Shown in pieces: positions 16,867 to 25,140 of a stretch of 64,000 bases of DNA. Source of the DNA: Paenibacillus rubinfantis (GTDB taxonomy: Bacteria; Bacillota; Bacilli; Paenibacillales; Paenibacillaceae); assembly GCF_001486505.1 (NCBI RefSeq), contig NZ_LN909063.1, positions 248,001 to 312,000 on the forward strand, given 5' to 3'. The notes below the pieces were generated by a model, which saw only the letters and a list, made by a program, of their open reading frames with translations, ran no database searches and was not told where the DNA came from. The stretch's first letter is position 1. The number at the start of each line of letters is the position of its first letter. Both the position numbers and the translations under genes were made by a program.

Positions 16867-17715
16867 ATGGAAGGTGTGAATGTATCAATCGACCGCATTG
16901 TAGTGGACTTTACGAATGTGTACTGGACATTCTTCAATCCACTTCGTCAGAGGCTATGTGAATACTACAATGCCGTATATTACTTGAAAGACAAAGGGTT
17001 CAAGTATCGTGTAAGAGTAAGGGAGGGCAAGCACTGGGCATATCTTTCGTATCAACTCTTTTATGCCCGCCCTTCAAAGAAACATACACTTCGGCTTGAA
17101 TGCCCGCCCGAATCATTAGTTCATTTCCAGTCTTGGATTTCAACGATTGGAGATAACGCCACGGACATTCTACATGTTCGTTCCGAAGTGGCATTTGGCA
17201 TCCCCTTGCCTTTATCCGAATTGTTCGTTCTTTCGTTAACTGGGCGGAGCATGAAGAAAAGAAAGGGAACGTTTTACTCCAACAAGGGACATCAGCGGCA
17301 AGTAGCCGGATATTGTCGAGTATATGACAAGAAGTTGGAACTGTTGCAAAGGCGTGGGGTGCGAATCGAAGGCGAATTAACGAGGTTTGAAATCGTGTAT
17401 AAGCCGGATGAAAAAATCCCAATTAGCGTATTGGTTCAGTATCCGCCGCTATTCAATAGGCTTTACCTTTGTGCTCAAGCCACTTCGCTTGGACTACTGA
17501 AACCGAAACTGCAACAAAGGGTGCATGGATTGATGCGCGGCGAACTGGAACAGCAGGATGTTACGGCTTATTACCGTAGGGAAATCGTGGAGCAAATGCG
17601 GCAACGCCCGACATTGGACTTCGACCGACTTGCGGAAGAACAGTGGGAGGAAGCAATTACTGTACCTTGTGCCATACTGGGCGACTTGATTAGCAAAGTA
17701 CCAGTTGCCCTTTAG
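16867..17715 (+). CDS. Replication-initiator-like protein of a small mobile element
   Basis: A 282-residue protein starting MEGVNVSIDRIVVDFTNVYW, with GGGGGG upstream of the ATG. A conserved beta-rich N-terminal half precedes the segment GEYCRVYDKKLE-like (here GYCRVYDKKLELLQRRGVRI) and then LTRFEIVYKPDE. This pattern resembles rolling-circle or phage/plasmid Rep proteins (Rep_trans-like), where a basic and acidic strand pair precedes the catalytic part. I cannot point to a confirmed catalytic Tyr, so the call is tentative. A frameshifted, truncated second copy lies at 22592-22985, which proves the coding frame. It is followed head-to-tail by an XRE-type regulator and then a serine recombinase, a layout fitting a small integrating element. 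Confidence 0.5.
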   Translation: MEGVNVSIDRIVVDFTNVYWTFFNPLRQRLCEYYNAVYYLKDKGFKYRVRVREGKHWAYLSYQLFYARPSKKHTLRLECPPESLVHFQSWISTIGDNATDILHVRSEVAFGIPLPLSELFVLSLTGRSMKKRKGTFYSNKGHQRQVAGYCRVYDKKLELLQRRGVRIEGELTRFEIVYKPDEKIPISVLVQYPPLFNRLYLCAQATSLGLLKPKLQQRVHGLMRGELEQQDVTAYYRREIVEQMRQRPTLDFDRLAEEQWEEAITVPCAILGDLISKVPVAL

Positions 17716-17717
17716 CC

Positions 17718-17924
17718 TTACTTGTCCTCCAAGATAATTAGTTCATGTAGTGGTATGTCGAGCGTTTTGCAAATAACCTCGAAGGTACTTAGATGTACTC
17801 TATCCACTTCACTTGAACATAAATGGCTGATGGTATTTGGTCTTAATCCGGTTAGTCTAGCTAACTCTCGTTGAGACATATTCCTTTCAGCCAAGATTTC
17901 CTTGAGTTTAACGATTACAGGCAT
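17718..17924 (-). CDS. XRE/Cro-family transcriptional regulator
   Basis: A 68-residue single-domain protein, mostly helix-turn-helix: LKEILAERNMSQRELARLTG is the first half and LRPNTISHLCSSEV the recognition helix, followed by TFEVICKTLDIPLHEL. This is the compact phage/ICE repressor-like XRE form (Cro/YozG-like). It converges with the Rep-like gene (2-base gap) and diverges from the recombinase at 18084, so it probably controls the recombinase and its own gene through the AT-rich gap 17925-18083. No clear operator was identified. Confidence 0.85.
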   Translation of the reverse strand: MPVIVKLKEILAERNMSQRELARLTGLRPNTISHLCSSEVDRVHLSTFEVICKTLDIPLHELIILEDK

Positions 17925-18083
17925 TAGTCAACCTTCTCTCTATCCAGTCATTCCTCTCCATTATACGTTCTGTTCTACGGTAATAAAAGTGATTGAATGT
18001 ATCGTCTAGTCGATATATAATTAAGTTGTATCTACTAAGCGTTACAGAGATCAAAGTTATCGTAACGGAGGGGAGGAAACAAC

Positions 18084-18860
18084 ATGAATGTCATCGGTTA
18101 CGTTCGAGTTTCAACAAGCGGACAAGCCAAAGACGGTTACAGTTTAGCGTACCAACAAGACGAAATCCGTTCCTTTTGTCAGGAGCAAGGTTGGAACTTG
18201 CAGGACATCTTTACGGATGAAGGAATCAGTGGGGCGAAGGTCGATGAAGAAGCCCTTGAAGTTGACAGAATCGGCTTTCAAAGCATGCTATCCGCACTAG
18301 CCACCCGAACCTATGACGCTGTTGTTGTCCTCAATACAAGCCGTTTATGGCGGTCAGACATTGTGAAAGTGTTGGTGCATCGGGAGTTCAAGAAGTACGG
18401 CGTGGATGTGAAAAGCATCGAGCAACCGACTTATTCCATCCATAAGAAAGACCCAAGCGATTTCCTTATTAATGGTCTGATGGAATTGCTTGACCAGTAC
18501 CAAAGGCTAGAAATCGCCCTCAAGCTAGGCAGAGGGCGCAACAAGAAAGCCCAAGAGGGCGGTTACGCAGGAGGACGGGCGGCATTTGGCTATAAAGCCC
18601 GTAAAGGACAGAAGGCAATTGAAGTGTACGACAAGCAAGCCCAAGCAGTGAAACGGCTCTTTGACATACGGGAACAGAACCCGAATTGGTCTTTATCAGA
18701 AATCGCATTTCAACTGAACCAAGAAGGCTTTACGACACAGCAAGGCAAGCAGTTCACCAAAGTACAAGTCAAGCGGATACTTGACCGCAGGGAATTTTAC
18801 AAAGGTCAGTATCAATATGGCGGCATTACCGCAACTGGACTACATCAAGCCATCTTATAG
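18084..18860 (+). CDS. Serine recombinase (resolvase/invertase type with recombinase domain)
   Basis: A 258-residue protein. The N-terminal catalytic domain starts MNVIGYVRVSTSGQAKDG, where the serine of RVSTSGQ is the nucleophile, and contains VVVLNTSRLWRSD. A recombinase domain follows (residues about 150-250: AQEGGYAGGRAAFGYKA, WSLSEIAFQLNQEGF, VQVKRILDRREFYKGQYQYG), ending YGGITATGLHQAIL. It lacks the long coiled-coil tail of large serine integrases, but this short form is known. GGAGGGGAGG stands before the ATG. It is the best candidate for the enzyme that moved this element. No att-site crossover could be identified with confidence. Confidence 0.88.
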   Translation: MNVIGYVRVSTSGQAKDGYSLAYQQDEIRSFCQEQGWNLQDIFTDEGISGAKVDEEALEVDRIGFQSMLSALATRTYDAVVVLNTSRLWRSDIVKVLVHREFKKYGVDVKSIEQPTYSIHKKDPSDFLINGLMELLDQYQRLEIALKLGRGRNKKAQEGGYAGGRAAFGYKARKGQKAIEVYDKQAQAVKRLFDIREQNPNWSLSEIAFQLNQEGFTTQQGKQFTKVQVKRILDRREFYKGQYQYGGITATGLHQAIL

Positions 18861-18982
18861 CGATTAAAGAGGAAGAATGGACACGCTTACCCTTCAATGT
18901 ATCCCTTCGGGAGAATACTAAACAGACGATGCGGCTATTCTTTTTCCCTAATCGCTATAAGCGGCGAAGGGGGATAATAACC

Positions 18983-19825
18983 ATGAGACATCGTAAAGAA
19001 CAGTTTATATATGTTGGCGTTGATTTACATAAGCGGACGCATACTGCTGTTGTCATCAATTGTTGGAATGAGAAGCTAGAGGTCATTGAGTTTGAGAACA
19101 AGCCATCGGCGTTCCCTGCGGTGGTAAGCAAGGTCAAGAAACATGTGCAGGAAGGCATGACGATAGTATTCGGACTTGAGGATGTGGGCGGCTACGGAAG
19201 GTCATTAGCCGTTTACCTTGTGGAGAATCATTTCCTAGTCAAAGAGGTCAATGCCGCACTATCTAACTGGAAGCGTAAAAGCTATGCCATGACAGAAAAG
19301 CATGATAGTTGGGATGCGGAGAACATTGCCAAGCTGTTATTGGATGAGTTGGACAGGTTGCCAAACGCCCACCCACAAGACGATTACTGGATTCTGAAAC
19401 AGCTAGTCATGAGGCGGTACAGCTTACGAGATACCCTTGTCATGCTCAAGAATCAGCTTCACACGCAGTTAAGCTATAACTATCCGAGTTACAGCAAGTT
19501 CTTCTCCGAAGTAGATGGAAGAACGGCTCTAGCCTTTTGGCACGAATATCCTTCACTGTATTTGCTTGAGGGGGTCACGCTAGAAGACCTAACGCCGTTC
19601 CTTCGAAAGAATAGCAATAACGTCTGCTCGACCAAGAAAGCAACCCTCATTCTCGAAGGTGTTCAATCTGACGGGAATACGAAGCGGAACGGTCAGGATC
19701 ATCGGGATTTCCTTGTCCGAAGCCATGTGAATCAGATTCGGGACGTCCATCGTGAAATGAGCGATGTGGAGAATCACATTCGAGAAATCATGCAGAAGCT
19801 AGACTTCAAGCTGAACTCAAAGGGA
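18983..19825 (+). pseudogene. IS110-family transposase, 3'-truncated and joined to an RHS sequence
   Basis: The N-terminal DEDD-type domain is present (MRHRKEQFIYVGVDLHKRTH, with catalytic D and the downstream FGLEDVGGYGR). Reading continues to about residue 280 (VENHIREIMQKLDFKL) and then switches abruptly, near 19825, to RHS sequence in another frame. The C-terminal transposase domain of IS110 (IS116/IS902 part) is missing, so the enzyme is inactive. AAGGGGGATAATAA precedes ATG 18983. The junction is a deletion or recombination scar between the mobile element and an RHS gene. IS110 elements use a bridge RNA from their flanks; only one flank survives here. Confidence 0.8.
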
Positions 19826-21668
19826 CCGACTACAAAGACTACACGTATGACTTGCGCGGCAACCTGCTGCAAGTAGAGGGCGTCGACCGCGCTGCGGCGA
19901 TGATGCGTATCGCCCCAAGAGTGTGCAGCAGGATGTTTATGGTAATGGTGACACGGACCCGCTGCTCCCGGCGGATATCACGGGAAAACCGGATGTGCTG
20001 GATACCGTAAATCCATTGGCGGACGCTTATCCGAAGTTGTTGGATCCAATTCCCAACGACCCGTCGCAGATGGACCCAACACAGGCCGCCTCGACTGAAA
20101 TGGATCCGGCTCCCTTGGAACCTGATCAGTCTGCCGTAACGGACCAAGTCTATGGACTGGATGTTTTTGACCCGATGACGGCTGCGGCGCTTGCAGGACC
20201 TGGCGTGCTGGAGACGTACACATGGGATGCGGCAAACCGCCTGATCGGTCACATCAACCCGGCGGGCGACCAGTCGGTATACCGGTATGACGGGGACAAC
20301 AACCGGGTATACATGGGCATATTTGTAGGAACCGGCAGCCGGCAAGACCGTTATCCATCCGGCCATCCGGCAGGATCGCGTGGCGGCTGGGAACCGCAAT
20401 TCAAGAAGCAGCAGAGCGAAGTCTATTTCACCTACGACTTGACCAGTCCATGGCCGGAGCCTTTGTATGCGACAGATGCCAGCGGCACGAAATGGGAGCA
20501 ATCTTACGTTTACGGAGCAGCCGGGGAACGGCTCAGCATGAGCTATCTGCCGAGTGCGGACGGCAGCTCCGACTGGGAGCCAACCCCTGGGGCAAGTGGA
20601 GCGGCACCGAACACAGCGCCTGAAACTTTGTACTATCTGAACGACATGCTGGGCAGCCCGCTAGCCTTGCTGAATCGGAACGGAGAGGTAGCGCTTCGCT
20701 ATCATTACGATGAGTTCGGCACACCGAAGGCACCGGAGAAGTTCGACCTAAACTATCCAGGACCGGACAACCTGTTCGGTTACACGGGACTAGGTTACGA
20801 TGCCTCGAGCGGACTCTCTTACGCAAGAGCGAGATACTTTGATTCCGGAATAGGGCGGTTTGTGAGTGAGGATACGTATGAGGGCACGCTGAGGAACCCG
20901 CAGAGTCAGAATGGGTACGTATATGTAGAGAATAATCCAGTAGCTTACGTAGATCCCAGTGGAAACTTCTGTGTTTCCCCAGATGGGAAAGATGCACATT
21001 TAGGGCAGTGTAATAGAAGCGACCCTACAAAATACTACGTTCCGGACTTTATGGTAAATGCATTCCCGTATCTGCGAGATGGTATAGTATACGGATATTA
21101 TAATTTAGATATGAATAAACCAGGCTATCAAGCTCTTAAAACGCCATACTACTCGACATTTTGGGAAGCGTCTGGCATAAGTAAAGCAGATTATTTTGAG
21201 CAGTGGGTATTAGCAATACCGTTAGCAGGCGAGACATATACAGCTGGCTCAACGCATGTCCCAATAAATGGATTAAAGATTCCGAAATCATCGGGAGGAA
21301 AAAAGTCAAAGGCACCGAAGAGTAATGCTGCTCAGGGGACGGGTAATGTTAAGAGCTACGAAGGTCAACCATTCCACTACAGTCAAGAACCAGTGAAAAA
21401 AGGTGGAAAGAGTATTGCAGACCAAATAACAGAGCGTGGATGGAATGATAAGAGGATTGGTGAAGCAATAAATGAACCTGTCGGAACGGTGAATTGGACA
21501 GACCAAAGAAAAGGTCAAAACAATGCTCCTGTAACTGCTTATTATCATAAGGATGGCGGTTATGTCGTCAGAAGGAATGATACTGGTGAAATTATTCAAG
21601 TCAGTCAGGTTGGTGACCCAAATTGGAGTACCTATTGGTCACAAGATGCAATAAAATGGAATAAGTAG
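19826..21668 (+). pseudogene. Orphan RHS tip with colicin-E5-like RNase toxin
   Basis: The 3' part of an RHS gene without its start. It enters at 19826 with DYKDYTYDLRGNLLQVEGV, then a one-base shift near 19898 moves reading to the frame of QQDVYGNGDTDPLLPADITG. The RHS core is clear (LYYLNDMLGSPLALLNR, LSYARARYFDSGIGRFVSED, ENNPVAYVDPSG), followed by a pretoxin segment shared with 22990-23877. The final 100 residues (KKGGKSIADQITERGWNDKR, NAPVTAYYHKDGGYVVRRND, VSQVGDPNWS) match the colicin E5 ribonuclease pattern; that family cuts queuosine-tRNA anticodons. With no signal peptide or promoter it is probably a silent cassette, usable after recombination with the intact RHS gene. Confidence 0.82.
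20853..21342 (+). repeat. RHS core/pretoxin direct repeat, copy 1
   Basis: About 490 bases nearly identical to 23087-23579. It covers the end of the RHS core and the pretoxin linker (up to the GTG after AAQG). Identity stops sharply at the start of the toxin-specific part, as expected for tip exchange by homologous recombination. Confidence 0.9.
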
Positions 21669-21730
21669 GTTCATAGCGGATGGTAATTCCTAATTATCAT
21701 CCGCTTACTAAGTAATGAGGAAGTGAAGCC

Positions 21731-22156
21731 ATGGGAAATAAGATTGAATGGCAATCGGGGTACAACCCTGCTGATATAGATGTAATAAGAACTGTAGAGA
21801 AGAATTTTGGAATTTTATTTCCTGATGACTTCCTTGAAGTAGTTCAAAAATACCAAGGGGGTCAACCATCTTCAAAAATACTTGAAGTCAACGATAGGAA
21901 AGTTGTCTTTGGTTACTTATTAACTTTTTTAGCCTTTGATGAACTTGATATTTTAGATAAATACAACTCTGAGAGATATACCTTGCCTCCAAAGCATTTT
22001 CCATTTGCAGTTGATGAGGAAGGAAATATGTTTTGCTTTGATTATAGCGGTAGCGATTCTCCTGTTGTCGTATACGTTGAATCAAATAAAGGGAGTACAG
22101 CATCTACAATATATCTCGCACAAAACTTTTTGGGATTTGTTGAGCTGTTGAAATAA
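21731..22156 (+). CDS. SUKH (SMI1/KNR4) family immunity protein
   Basis: A 141-residue cytoplasmic protein with the SMI1/KNR4 (SUKH) pattern: IRTVEKNFGILFPDDFLEVV near the N-terminus, an inner strand region FGYLLTFLAFDELDI, HFPFAVDEEGNMFCFDYSG, and FLGFVELL at the end. SUKH proteins are common immunity proteins of polymorphic toxins in Gram-positive bacteria. It lies 62 bases after the colicin-E5-like tip, with GAGGAAGTG before the ATG. The AT-rich base use matches the toxin tip. Its partner is presumed to be the E5-like nuclease. It can be expressed only if it has its own promoter, which I could not define. Confidence 0.88.
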   Translation: MGNKIEWQSGYNPADIDVIRTVEKNFGILFPDDFLEVVQKYQGGQPSSKILEVNDRKVVFGYLLTFLAFDELDILDKYNSERYTLPPKHFPFAVDEEGNMFCFDYSGSDSPVVVYVESNKGSTASTIYLAQNFLGFVELLK

Positions 22157-22174
22157 CTTCATATTTCGATGGGA

Positions 22175-22395
22175 CACCCAGTGACGAACGAACCCATCAT
22201 TCAACCAATAACACATCTAACCCATGTAATACCCGTATAAGATTTCGTCATTTCAGTTGTACGTACTACGTAAAGGGTTGAATTTTATACCCTAAATAAC
22301 GCTATTTCGTTGCATTATACAGGTCAATTATGGTCAGATACTACCATGATAGACCTGTTTTTTGTTATCTTCGTTTTCTTGCGGTTTTTTCAAAT
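22175..22395 (+). repeat. Conserved leader repeat, copy B
   Basis: The second copy of the leader block, 19 bases after the SUKH gene stop. The hairpin with T-run is at 22320-22363. It is closest to copy C in its first half (ATCATTCAACCAA, AACCCATGTAATACC). It continues through the GGCTAGCCACC box into the Rep remnant at 22592. Confidence 0.85.
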
Positions 22396-22591
22396 TAACG
22401 CAACGTTGCGAATACATACCCCGATGGATATAGTGTCGAGAGCATCGCAACCAATTCGCAGGATAGTCCGACAACTATATTGTCAGGACTGAACTGAACA
22501 TTTCACAACGGGAAGGTCATGTGTTAAAGGCTAGCCACCTGCCCTCTAATTAAGCCTGAAATTCATGGAAAAATTTGGGAGGGGGCGACAC

Positions 22592-22985
22592 ATGGAAGGG
22601 GTCACTGTATCCATTGACCGCATTGTCATCGATTTTACAGATGTATATTGGGACTTTTTCAATGAGTTCCATAAGCGCATCTGTCACTTTTGCGGAGTCA
22701 GAATGACGGTGGGGGAAAGAGGATTTCAGTACGGTATCACAGAATCAATACGGGAGAACACTTCCTGCATATCTCCTATAAGTTGATTTTGGCTCCGAGA
22801 ACTCAGAAGAACACGCTGAGGATTGAAGCCTATCCGAAGTCTCTTGTTTACTTCCGTCATTGGCTCGAACAAATTCGAGACTATGCGAAGAAAGCGCTGT
22901 TCGTGCGATGTGATGTTGCTTATGACATCCCTGCCCCTATCCAAGACGTGTTTACGATGTCTAAGGCGGGGCGAAAGTGGCACTC
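22592..22985 (+). pseudogene. Rep-like gene, frameshifted and truncated
   Basis: MEGVTVSIDRIVIDFTDVYW at ATG 22592 (GGGAGGGGG upstream) is homologous to the start of the 16867-17715 protein. The frame is lost near 22740 by a one-base indel and resumes as GEHFLHISYKLILAPRTQKN and PKSLVYFRHWLEQIRDYAKK. About 130 codons in, at AGRK, homology stops and RHS sequence begins in the same frame. More than half of the gene is deleted. This is a decayed second copy of the mobile element's first gene. Confidence 0.8.
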
Positions 22986-22989
22986 GTTA

Positions 22990-23877
22990 TTACAATGGGA
23001 AGCATACCTGTTCGGCTACACGGGGCTCGGCTATGATGATGTGAGCGGTCTTTCTTTCGCGCGGGCAAGATATTTTGACTCCGAAATCGGGCGGTTTGTG
23101 AGTGAGGATACGTATGAGGGCACGCTGAGGAACCCGCAGAGTCAGAATGGGTATGTATATGTAGAGAATAATCCAGTAGCTTACGTAGATCCCAGTGGAA
23201 ACTTCTGTGTTTCCCCAGATGGGAAAGATGCACATTTAGGGCAGTGTAATAGAAGCGACCCTACAAAATACTACGTTCCGGACTTTATGGTAAATGCATT
23301 CCCATATCTGCGAGATGGTAAAGTATACGGATTTCATAATTTTGATATGAATAAACCAGGCTATAAACCTCTTAAAACGCCATACTACTCGACATTTTGG
23401 GAAGCATCTGGCATAAGTAAAGAAGAATATTTTGAGCAGTGGGTATTAGCAATACCGTTAGCAGACGAGATATATACAGCTGGCTCAACGCATGTCCCAA
23501 TAAATGGATTAAAGATTCCGAAATCATCGGGAGGAAAAAAGTCAAAGGCACCGAAGAGTAATGCTGCTCAGGGGACGGGAAAAGTTAAGTTCTCACCGAA
23601 TAACTTACCAAAAGACCCGCAGGAACCAATCAAAAATGGGTGGAAAGATGTTACACCTGAGGGGATGGCAAAGAATACAGCTTCTAGGGAATTTATTGAC
23701 CCTGAGACTGGAATGAAGGTAAGGTTTGACCCAGGAAAACCGGGAGCGAATGGCTTTGAAGGCAAAGACCATTACCATGTTACTAATCCAAATGGTACTA
23801 CAAAAGCGGATTATTACCTTGACGCAAATGGTAATCCGGTTGCTAAAGGCTCAAAAGCGTCTCATATCGTCCCATAG
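22990..23877 (+). pseudogene. Orphan RHS tip with type-24-like polymorphic toxin
   Basis: Joined directly to the Rep remnant, this fragment starts at LFGYTGLGYDDVSGLSFARA, so it holds only the last part of the RHS core. The shared pretoxin segment runs to AAQGTG, and a toxin of about 100 residues follows: WKDVTPEGMAKNTASREF, TGMKVRFDPGKPGANGFEGK, DHYHVTNPNG, DANGNPVAKGSKASHIVP. The DHYH motif and GMKVRFDPGKPG resemble the polymorphic toxin type 24 domain; I am moderately sure of that name. No signal peptide or proper start is present, so it is a silent tip cassette rather than a working toxin gene. Its immunity gene overlaps its end closely. Confidence 0.75.
23087..23579 (+). repeat. RHS core/pretoxin direct repeat, copy 2
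   Basis: The copy of 20853-21342 in the third cassette. A few coding differences (for example KVYGFHNFDMNKPGYKPLK against IVYGYYNLDMNKPGYQALK) show it is not a recent exact duplication. Confidence 0.9.
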
Positions 23878-23889
23878 GAGGAGATTTTT

Positions 23890-24237
23890 ATTAAACCAAC
23901 TGAGTTGCTAGCGACTTTTGACTTGCACGATAGCGTTGTAGAGAATATTGAATATTTGCTTAATGAGAATAAGGTTCAAATTAGACTCGACTTGTGTCAG
24001 TGGAAGCAAGCAAATTATGATGAATCTGAATCCGAGATGCAGGCGGGGATACTGACTTTCACTGATGTAGGCTCGTTTCAGATTGAACCGCTAAAGTTTA
24101 TGATTAACAGCAATGAGATTCTCGAAGTGAAAGTCCAAGATGATAAGGGGAATATAGAAATCATTCTTGCAGGTAATGATGATGTGGGGAAGGTCTGCAT
24201 TGTAGCTCAGGACGTTTACTGGAAAGAATGTGACTAA
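23890..24237 (+). CDS. Predicted immunity protein for the type-24-like toxin, probable ATT start
   Basis: The natural reading is a 115-residue protein beginning (M)KPTELLATFDLHDSVVENI. Its first codon at 23890 is ATT, placed seven bases after AGGAGG (23877-23882). The nearest standard in-frame alternative is TTG at 23905, which is 22 bases from the site and removes five plausible residues. So either ATT is used, as in infC, or an ATG was lost by mutation and the gene is impaired. The protein is acidic, cytoplasmic and beta-rich (FDLHDSVVENIEYLLNENKV, QIRLDLCQW). It follows the toxin within 15 bases. I do not recognise the family name; the immunity role comes from position. Confidence 0.65.
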   Translation: MKPTELLATFDLHDSVVENIEYLLNENKVQIRLDLCQWKQANYDESESEMQAGILTFTDVGSFQIEPLKFMINSNEILEVKVQDDKGNIEIILAGNDDVGKVCIVAQDVYWKECD

Positions 24238-24251
24238 AAGCAGCGAGGGCT

Positions 24252-24462
24252 ACCCGTGCCGAATGAACTTATCATTCAACCAAAAACACAATTAACCCAT
24301 GTAATACCGGTATAAAGATTTCTCCAACTCTCTGTGCGCACGTCAATGCTTTACTTTTATACCCTAAATAACGCTATGCCGATACATCTAACAGGTCGAT
24401 TATGGTCAGATACCACCATGATTGACCTGTTATTTGTTTTCTTCGTCTTCTTGCGGATTTAT
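24252..24462 (+). repeat. Conserved leader repeat, copy C (solo)
   Basis: The third leader copy, 15 bases after the immunity gene. The hairpin is at 24392-24436, with its T-run interrupted by an A. No Rep-like gene follows, so it marks the right end of the array. Confidence 0.85.
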
Positions 24463-24566
24463 AAACAAACGCCACCATTTAAGCATCTTCAACGATAGTT
24501 ACGGTGCAAGGAATTGATCGCATCTTAGGGAGTTTGAAAAGACTCGTAAATAGGGGAGTGTTATGA

Positions 24567-24767
24567 ACAAATACCTCGATAGTAAACGCAAATATTCAAA
24601 CAGCTTCAGTTACATTCGATAATTATCCAGATCGTAATTATAACCATGTAGTTATAACCATCCCTATAAGGTATAGGGAAAAAAGTAAGGGGATCTATAA
24701 AGTTCCATTTACTTTTGATGGAAGTACAGAGGATGATTATGTTTATCATCGACTAATTTCATACTAG
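24567..24767 (+). pseudogene. Gene remnant after the array (about 67 codons)
   Basis: An open frame runs from 24567 (directly after a TGA) to a TAG at 24767 and reads NTSIVNANIQTASVTFDNYP, then NHVVITIPIRYREKSKGIYK and VPFTFDGSTEDDYVYHRLIS. It has no start codon of its own. An ATG at 24563 with GGGGAG upstream lies one frame away and stops after 19 codons, so a frameshift at the start has probably broken the gene. It could be the tail of a further immunity or toxin module. The family was not recognised. Confidence 0.45.
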
Positions 24768-24815
24768 TGCCGATTTGCAGAGCTTCCCGTGCAGGTCGGC
24801 ACTTTTACTTTTTGG
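24766..24815 (+). terminator. Terminator at the right end of the toxin array
   Basis: AGTGCCGA (24766-24773) pairs with TCGGCACT (24796-24803), followed by TTTACTTTTT. Confidence 0.75.
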
Positions 24816-24860
24816 GGAAGAGCTTTCGAAATAACGCCAGAAGCTACCGGGAGCTGTAGT

Positions 24861-25046
24861 CTATAGAAATCTACTAATCAAAATAATTACAGCGATGACC
24901 CCGGCTAAAATCAGCAGGTTGGTGGTTTGTCTCCAAAATCCAGGTACTCCAGAGGAGTGTAATTTATGTTCATTCGTATCAAAGTTAGCCTTAGCCCCGT
25001 GGGGATCGGCAGAAGGGGAGAAGGGTTTTCCATGATCGTCATTCAT
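24861..25046 (-). CDS. Small single-membrane-segment protein of unknown function
   Basis: A 61-residue protein. The N-terminal 35 residues are polar and His/Asp-rich (MNDDHGKPFSPSADPHGAKA); the C-terminal 22 residues are one membrane segment (LLILAGVIAVIILISRFL). AAGGAGGACC stands before the ATG, which supports real expression. It diverges from the SseB-like gene at 25141. The orientation would be C-terminus in the membrane, as in many small Bacillus membrane proteins. I do not recognise the family. Confidence 0.6.
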   Translation of the reverse strand: MNDDHGKPFSPSADPHGAKANFDTNEHKLHSSGVPGFWRQTTNLLILAGVIAVIILISRFL

Positions 25047-25140
25047 GTAGGGTCCTCCTTATCGTTATTGGTATCAGTATACCAATGATTTACTTTCTCT
25101 ACATCGTTATAAGCTATACTATATTCAAACGAGATGGGAA

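Noticed and set aside
18084..18860. Serine recombinase judged truncated
   Set aside because: It has both the catalytic and the recombinase domain and ends like other short members, so it is probably complete.
22690..23877. The 395-codon frame taken as one real gene
   Set aside because: It joins a Rep fragment to an RHS tip after a frameshift and has no proper start, so it is a scar.
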